Shown here: piece after piece, positions 61,239-64,000 of the stretch
How the letters are laid out: each line of letters starts with the position of its first letter
Numbering within the stretch: position 1 is the stretch's first letter
Assembly (NCBI GenBank): GCA_040752025.1
Contig: JBFMFR010000002.1
Coordinates: 124,001-188,000 of the forward strand
Length of the DNA: 64,000 nt
Source: JBFMFR01 sp040752025
GTDB lineage: Bacteria > Chloroflexota > Anaerolineae > Anaerolineales > UBA4823
Direction: 5' to 3'
Made by a program: the position numbers and the translations under genes
The notes under the pieces: generated by a model
The model's database searches: none
What the model was told of the DNA's origin: nothing
Seen by the model: the letters and a program-made list of their open reading frames with translations, nothing else

Positions 61239-62519
61239 ATGAGTGTAACTGCAGTTGTAGGCAGTCAATGGGGAGACGAAGCCAAGGGTAAATTCGTCGA
61301 CCTGCTGTGCGAATCGGCTGACCTGGTCGCTCGTTTCAACGGCGGCGACAATGCCGGCCACACCGTGGTCAATCCGTTCGGCACGGTCAAGTTGCGCTTG
61401 CTGCCCAACGGTCTTTTCAACCCCCACTCTTATGCCGTGGTCGGGCCGGGCGTAGTGATCAACCTGGAAACCTTGATCAAGGAAGTGGCCTTTTTCAAGC
61501 AGGCCGGCCTGGTGTTTGAAGAACGCCTGTGGCTCTCGCCGCGCTGCCACGTAGTCATGCCATATCATCCCATGATGGAAGCCATCTTCGAACAGGCCAA
61601 GGGCCAGGCCCGCACTGGCACCACTGGTCGCGGCATGGGGCCGGTGTATGCCGACAAGGTCAGTTACAACGGCATCCGCCTGTACGATCTGATGGACGAG
61701 GCCAGCTTCGCTGAGAAGTTGCGCGTCCAACTGGCCATCAAGAACCCGATCTTCGCCGCTTTTGGCATGCAGCCGCTGGATTTCGAGGCTGTCTTCCAGG
61801 AGAAACTGGCTCAGTTCGCCCAACTGCGCCGCTACGTGCGCGAACCCTTTGGACTGGTGCAGGAGTTGCTCGCTCAGGATAAGCATATCCTGCTGGAGGG
61901 TGCTCAAGGAGCGCTATTAGATAACAACTGGGGCACCTATCCTTTCTGCACCGCCTCCATCACCCTGGCGGGTGGCGCCGCCGCAGGACTGGGCTTGCCC
62001 CCGCAGCGCATCCAGCGCGTGGTCGGTGTGGCCAAGGCCTACACCACCCGCGTGGGCGGCGGGCCGATGCCCACCGAGCTGTTCGATGCCACTGGCGAGA
62101 CAATCCAAAAGGAGGGCCAGGAATACGGCACCGTCACCGGGCGGCCGCGGCGCTGCGGCTGGTTCGACGCCGACCTGGTGCGCTTTACTGCCCACTTGAA
62201 CGGCGTCACCGAGCTGGCCTTGACCAAGCTGGATGTGCTCGACAGCCTGCCTACCCTCAAGATCGGTGTGGGCTATCGCTTCGGCGCGGAGGCAGACCGC
62301 CTGTGGCACTACTGGGAGGGCGATGCTGCCTGGCTGGAGCACTGCCAGCCCGAGTACATCGAGATGCCCGGCTGGCAGCAGCCTACCAGGTTGGCGCGCA
62401 GCTTCGAGCAGTTGCCGCCCCAGGCTCAGGCCTACGTGCGCAAGCTGGAAGAACTGGTGGGCGTGCCGGTTAAATGGGTCTCGGTCGGCCCCGGGCGCGA
62501 CGAGACCATCTGGATGTAA
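61239..62519 (+). CDS. purA: Adenylosuccinate synthetase
   Basis: Joins IMP and aspartate with GTP in AMP synthesis. The 426 residues begin VTAVVGSQWGDEAKGKFVD (P-loop and catalytic Asp), then FNGGDNAGHTVV (catalytic His), TGTTGRGMGPVYADK, and VGVAKAYTTRVGGGPMPTE. ATG 61239 follows GGGAGGG; the longer open frame upstream overlaps the epimerase and is not used. It is convergent with purB, the next enzyme of the pathway, with 24 bases between the stops. Confidence 0.96.
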   Translation: MSVTAVVGSQWGDEAKGKFVDLLCESADLVARFNGGDNAGHTVVNPFGTVKLRLLPNGLFNPHSYAVVGPGVVINLETLIKEVAFFKQAGLVFEERLWLSPRCHVVMPYHPMMEAIFEQAKGQARTGTTGRGMGPVYADKVSYNGIRLYDLMDEASFAEKLRVQLAIKNPIFAAFGMQPLDFEAVFQEKLAQFAQLRRYVREPFGLVQELLAQDKHILLEGAQGALLDNNWGTYPFCTASITLAGGAAAGLGLPPQRIQRVVGVAKAYTTRVGGGPMPTELFDATGETIQKEGQEYGTVTGRPRRCGWFDADLVRFTAHLNGVTELALTKLDVLDSLPTLKIGVGYRFGAEADRLWHYWEGDAAWLEHCQPEYIEMPGWQQPTRLARSFEQLPPQAQAYVRKLEELVGVPVKWVSVGPGRDETIWM

Positions 62520-62543
62520 CCCGCTGCCTGCGAGGGAAGCGCA

Positions 62544-63935
62544 TCAACCCAGGGCGCGGCGCACCTGCTGCGCCAGTTGGCGCGCCCGCTGCGGGGCGTC
62601 GCCCAGGTGAGCGCTGGCGTCCATCAGGGCCAGCAGTTTGTCCGGCGGCAGGTAGCGCTGTAGCTGTGGGTCGGCAGCCAGGCGCTGCGCCAGAGGGTTC
62701 GGCTGCCCGGCTTGCACCTCGCTCCAGGCTTGCATGGACTGCTGGCGCAGAAGTTCGTGCATCTCCTGGCGGTCGGCGCCCGCCCGCACCAGGGCCATCA
62801 AGACGCGCTCGCTGGCCGCGAACGGAGCGTAGATTGCCAGGTTGCGGGCCAGCGCCTGCGGGTTGACCTGCAGATCCTTCAAAATGCGCCGGGCGGTGAT
62901 CAGCAGTTCATCCGTGATCAAACATGCTTCCGGCAGCAGCGTGCGCCGGTTGGCCGAATCGTCCAGAGTGCGCTCCAGGAGCGAATGGGCGGCGTTGTCC
63001 CACGCCAGGCGCGGCATCTGCGCCAGGGCGCGCCCCAGCGAGTCGATCTTCTCTGCATTGATCGGGTTGCGCTTGAAGGGCATGGCTGACGAGCCAACCT
63101 GCTTCTTGCCGAATGGCTCGCTCAATTCGCCCAACGGCGGCGATTGCAGCAGGCGCAAGTCGAAAGCAAATTTATACAGCGAGGCCCCCAGCCCGGCCAG
63201 GGCGCTGATTATCTGGTAATCCTGCTTGCGCGGGTAGACCTGGGTGGCTACCGGGTAGAAGGGCAGCTCCAGGGTTTGCGCAAGGCGCGCCTCGAAATCG
63301 CCCAGCTTCTCGGCTCCCAACAGTTCAGCGTAAGCTGCCCCCGTGCCCACCGCGCCCTTGAAGCCCTTACCGCGCAGCCTGGAGCGCTGCTCTCTCAAGT
63401 TCTGCCAATCCTCCAGTAAATCCTGGGCGTACTGCGCCAGGCGGTAGCCCAGCGTGGAAGGCTCAGCCGGCTGCAAGTGGGTGAAGGCCATCAGCGGCGT
63501 CTCTGCCCAGGTTTCGATCTGCCCGGCGAACAGTTGCAGCAGTTCGCCCAGCGAAGCCAGTAACAGGTCTAGCGACTGGCGCAGGCGCAGCGCTTCGGCG
63601 TTGTCCTCGATATCCATCGAAGTCGCCCCCAGGTGCAAAATACCCCCGCCCAGCGGGCACTGCTCGGCGTATGTGCGCAGCTCGGCCATCAGGTCGTGGT
63701 GGATCTCGGCTTCGATCTCCAGAGCGCGCTGCACATCCACCTCGTCCACGTGGGCGCGCAGATCTGCGACTTGCTCGGGCTGCACCAGCCCAAACTCGCT
63801 TTGCACCTGAGCCAGGGCCAGCCACAACTGCCGCCACAGGCGGCGCTTGTGCACCTCGCTCCACATGGCGCGCATCTCGGCGCTGCCGTAGCGCCAGGTG
63901 AAAGGGGAAAGGTAGGTTTCGTAATCTAGAGGCAT
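62544..63935 (-). CDS. purB: Adenylosuccinate lyase
   Basis: Splits adenylosuccinate and SAICAR to release fumarate. The 463 residues have the fumarase/aspartase fold with HLGATSMDIEDNAEA, MAFTHLQPAEPSTLGYR and the signature GSSAMPFKRNPINAEKIDSL, whose Ser is the catalytic acid. ATG 63935 is the only start before the right edge with family similarity (DYETYLSPFTWRYGS). The remaining 65 bases to the edge hold no gene I can see. Confidence 0.95.
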   Translation of the reverse strand: MPLDYETYLSPFTWRYGSAEMRAMWSEVHKRRLWRQLWLALAQVQSEFGLVQPEQVADLRAHVDEVDVQRALEIEAEIHHDLMAELRTYAEQCPLGGGILHLGATSMDIEDNAEALRLRQSLDLLLASLGELLQLFAGQIETWAETPLMAFTHLQPAEPSTLGYRLAQYAQDLLEDWQNLREQRSRLRGKGFKGAVGTGAAYAELLGAEKLGDFEARLAQTLELPFYPVATQVYPRKQDYQIISALAGLGASLYKFAFDLRLLQSPPLGELSEPFGKKQVGSSAMPFKRNPINAEKIDSLGRALAQMPRLAWDNAAHSLLERTLDDSANRRTLLPEACLITDELLITARRILKDLQVNPQALARNLAIYAPFAASERVLMALVRAGADRQEMHELLRQQSMQAWSEVQAGQPNPLAQRLAADPQLQRYLPPDKLLALMDASAHLGDAPQRARQLAQQVRRALG

Positions 63936-64000
63936 CGATACCTCGATTCGAAAAAAAGATTCTTGTGAGTAAGTCTCAAATCCTGAAGAAGCTGGAGGAC

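Noticed and set aside
1..64000. tRNA-Sec, other tRNAs, CRISPR arrays, insertion sequences or prophage
   Set aside because: No cloverleaf-like gap, regularly spaced repeats, transposase or phage gene was seen in any gene-free stretch.

Overview
The window looks like chromosomal DNA of a Chloroflexota bacterium, most likely of the Anaerolineae. This is an inference from the GC-rich sequence, Thr/Pro-rich linkers behind single membrane anchors, a two-domain ADH plus Gfo/Idh/MocA oxidoreductase, a fused LutB-LutC protein, and many short operons with 4-base ATGA overlaps. No rRNA, tRNA, insertion sequence, prophage or CRISPR array was seen. Genes are packed tightly and no gene-free stretch exceeds about 250 bases.

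The strongest observation is a pair of genes that each carry an in-frame TGA exactly where a catalytic redox cysteine is expected. At 631-1407 a peroxiredoxin fused to a glutaredoxin-like domain has TGA (766-768) in place of the peroxidatic Cys codon. At 57468-58712 (minus strand) a lipoprotein with a DsbA-like thioredoxin fold fused to a cyclophilin has TGA (58428-58430) at the first position of its CxxC motif, giving U-P-G-C. Each TGA is followed at the right distance by a hairpin with G at the second position of its apical loop, as expected of a bacterial SECIS element. Ordinary gene callers would split or truncate both genes. The organism should therefore decode selenocysteine, although selA, selB, selC and selD are not in the window.

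Layout. 1-6.6 kb: end of coaBC, the selenoprotein peroxiredoxin, an M14 carboxypeptidase and a secreted HExxH protease with divergent promoters, then the fused LutB-LutC protein. 6.6-10.8 kb: lutA, an alpha-glucan phosphorylase and two tandem UPF0316 membrane proteins. 10.8-17.6 kb: an Rrf2 regulator followed by cydA, cydB and a fused cydDC, preceded by a sigma70-type promoter and a perfect CRP/FNR-type palindrome. 17.6-26.3 kb: a P-loop/GrpB fusion, a truncated AAA ATPase, an M29 aminopeptidase, the two-domain oxidoreductase, tyrS and an ABC exporter. 26.2-33.8 kb: a minus-strand run of small genes behind a MacAB-like efflux operon. 33.9-42.4 kb: a sensor kinase/response regulator pair facing the efflux operon, then polysaccharide genes (heparinase II/III family, glycosyltransferase, MBOAT acyltransferase with its AlgJ/AlgX-like partner). 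42.4-54.1 kb: lipoprotein, cNMP-binding protein, metallo-hydrolase, mutY, M19 dipeptidase, ferredoxin-NADP reductase, an M16 peptidase pair and acpS. 54.1-64 kb: GAF-GGDEF protein, DedA, PrsW-like protease, Sec-DsbA-cyclophilin, HExxH membrane protease, an epimerase, purA and purB.

The genes share a redox and respiration theme: peroxide removal, thiol export by CydDC, the oxygen-scavenging bd oxidase, ferredoxin-NADP exchange and extracytoplasmic disulfide chemistry. A second group concerns cell-surface polysaccharide and envelope protein turnover.
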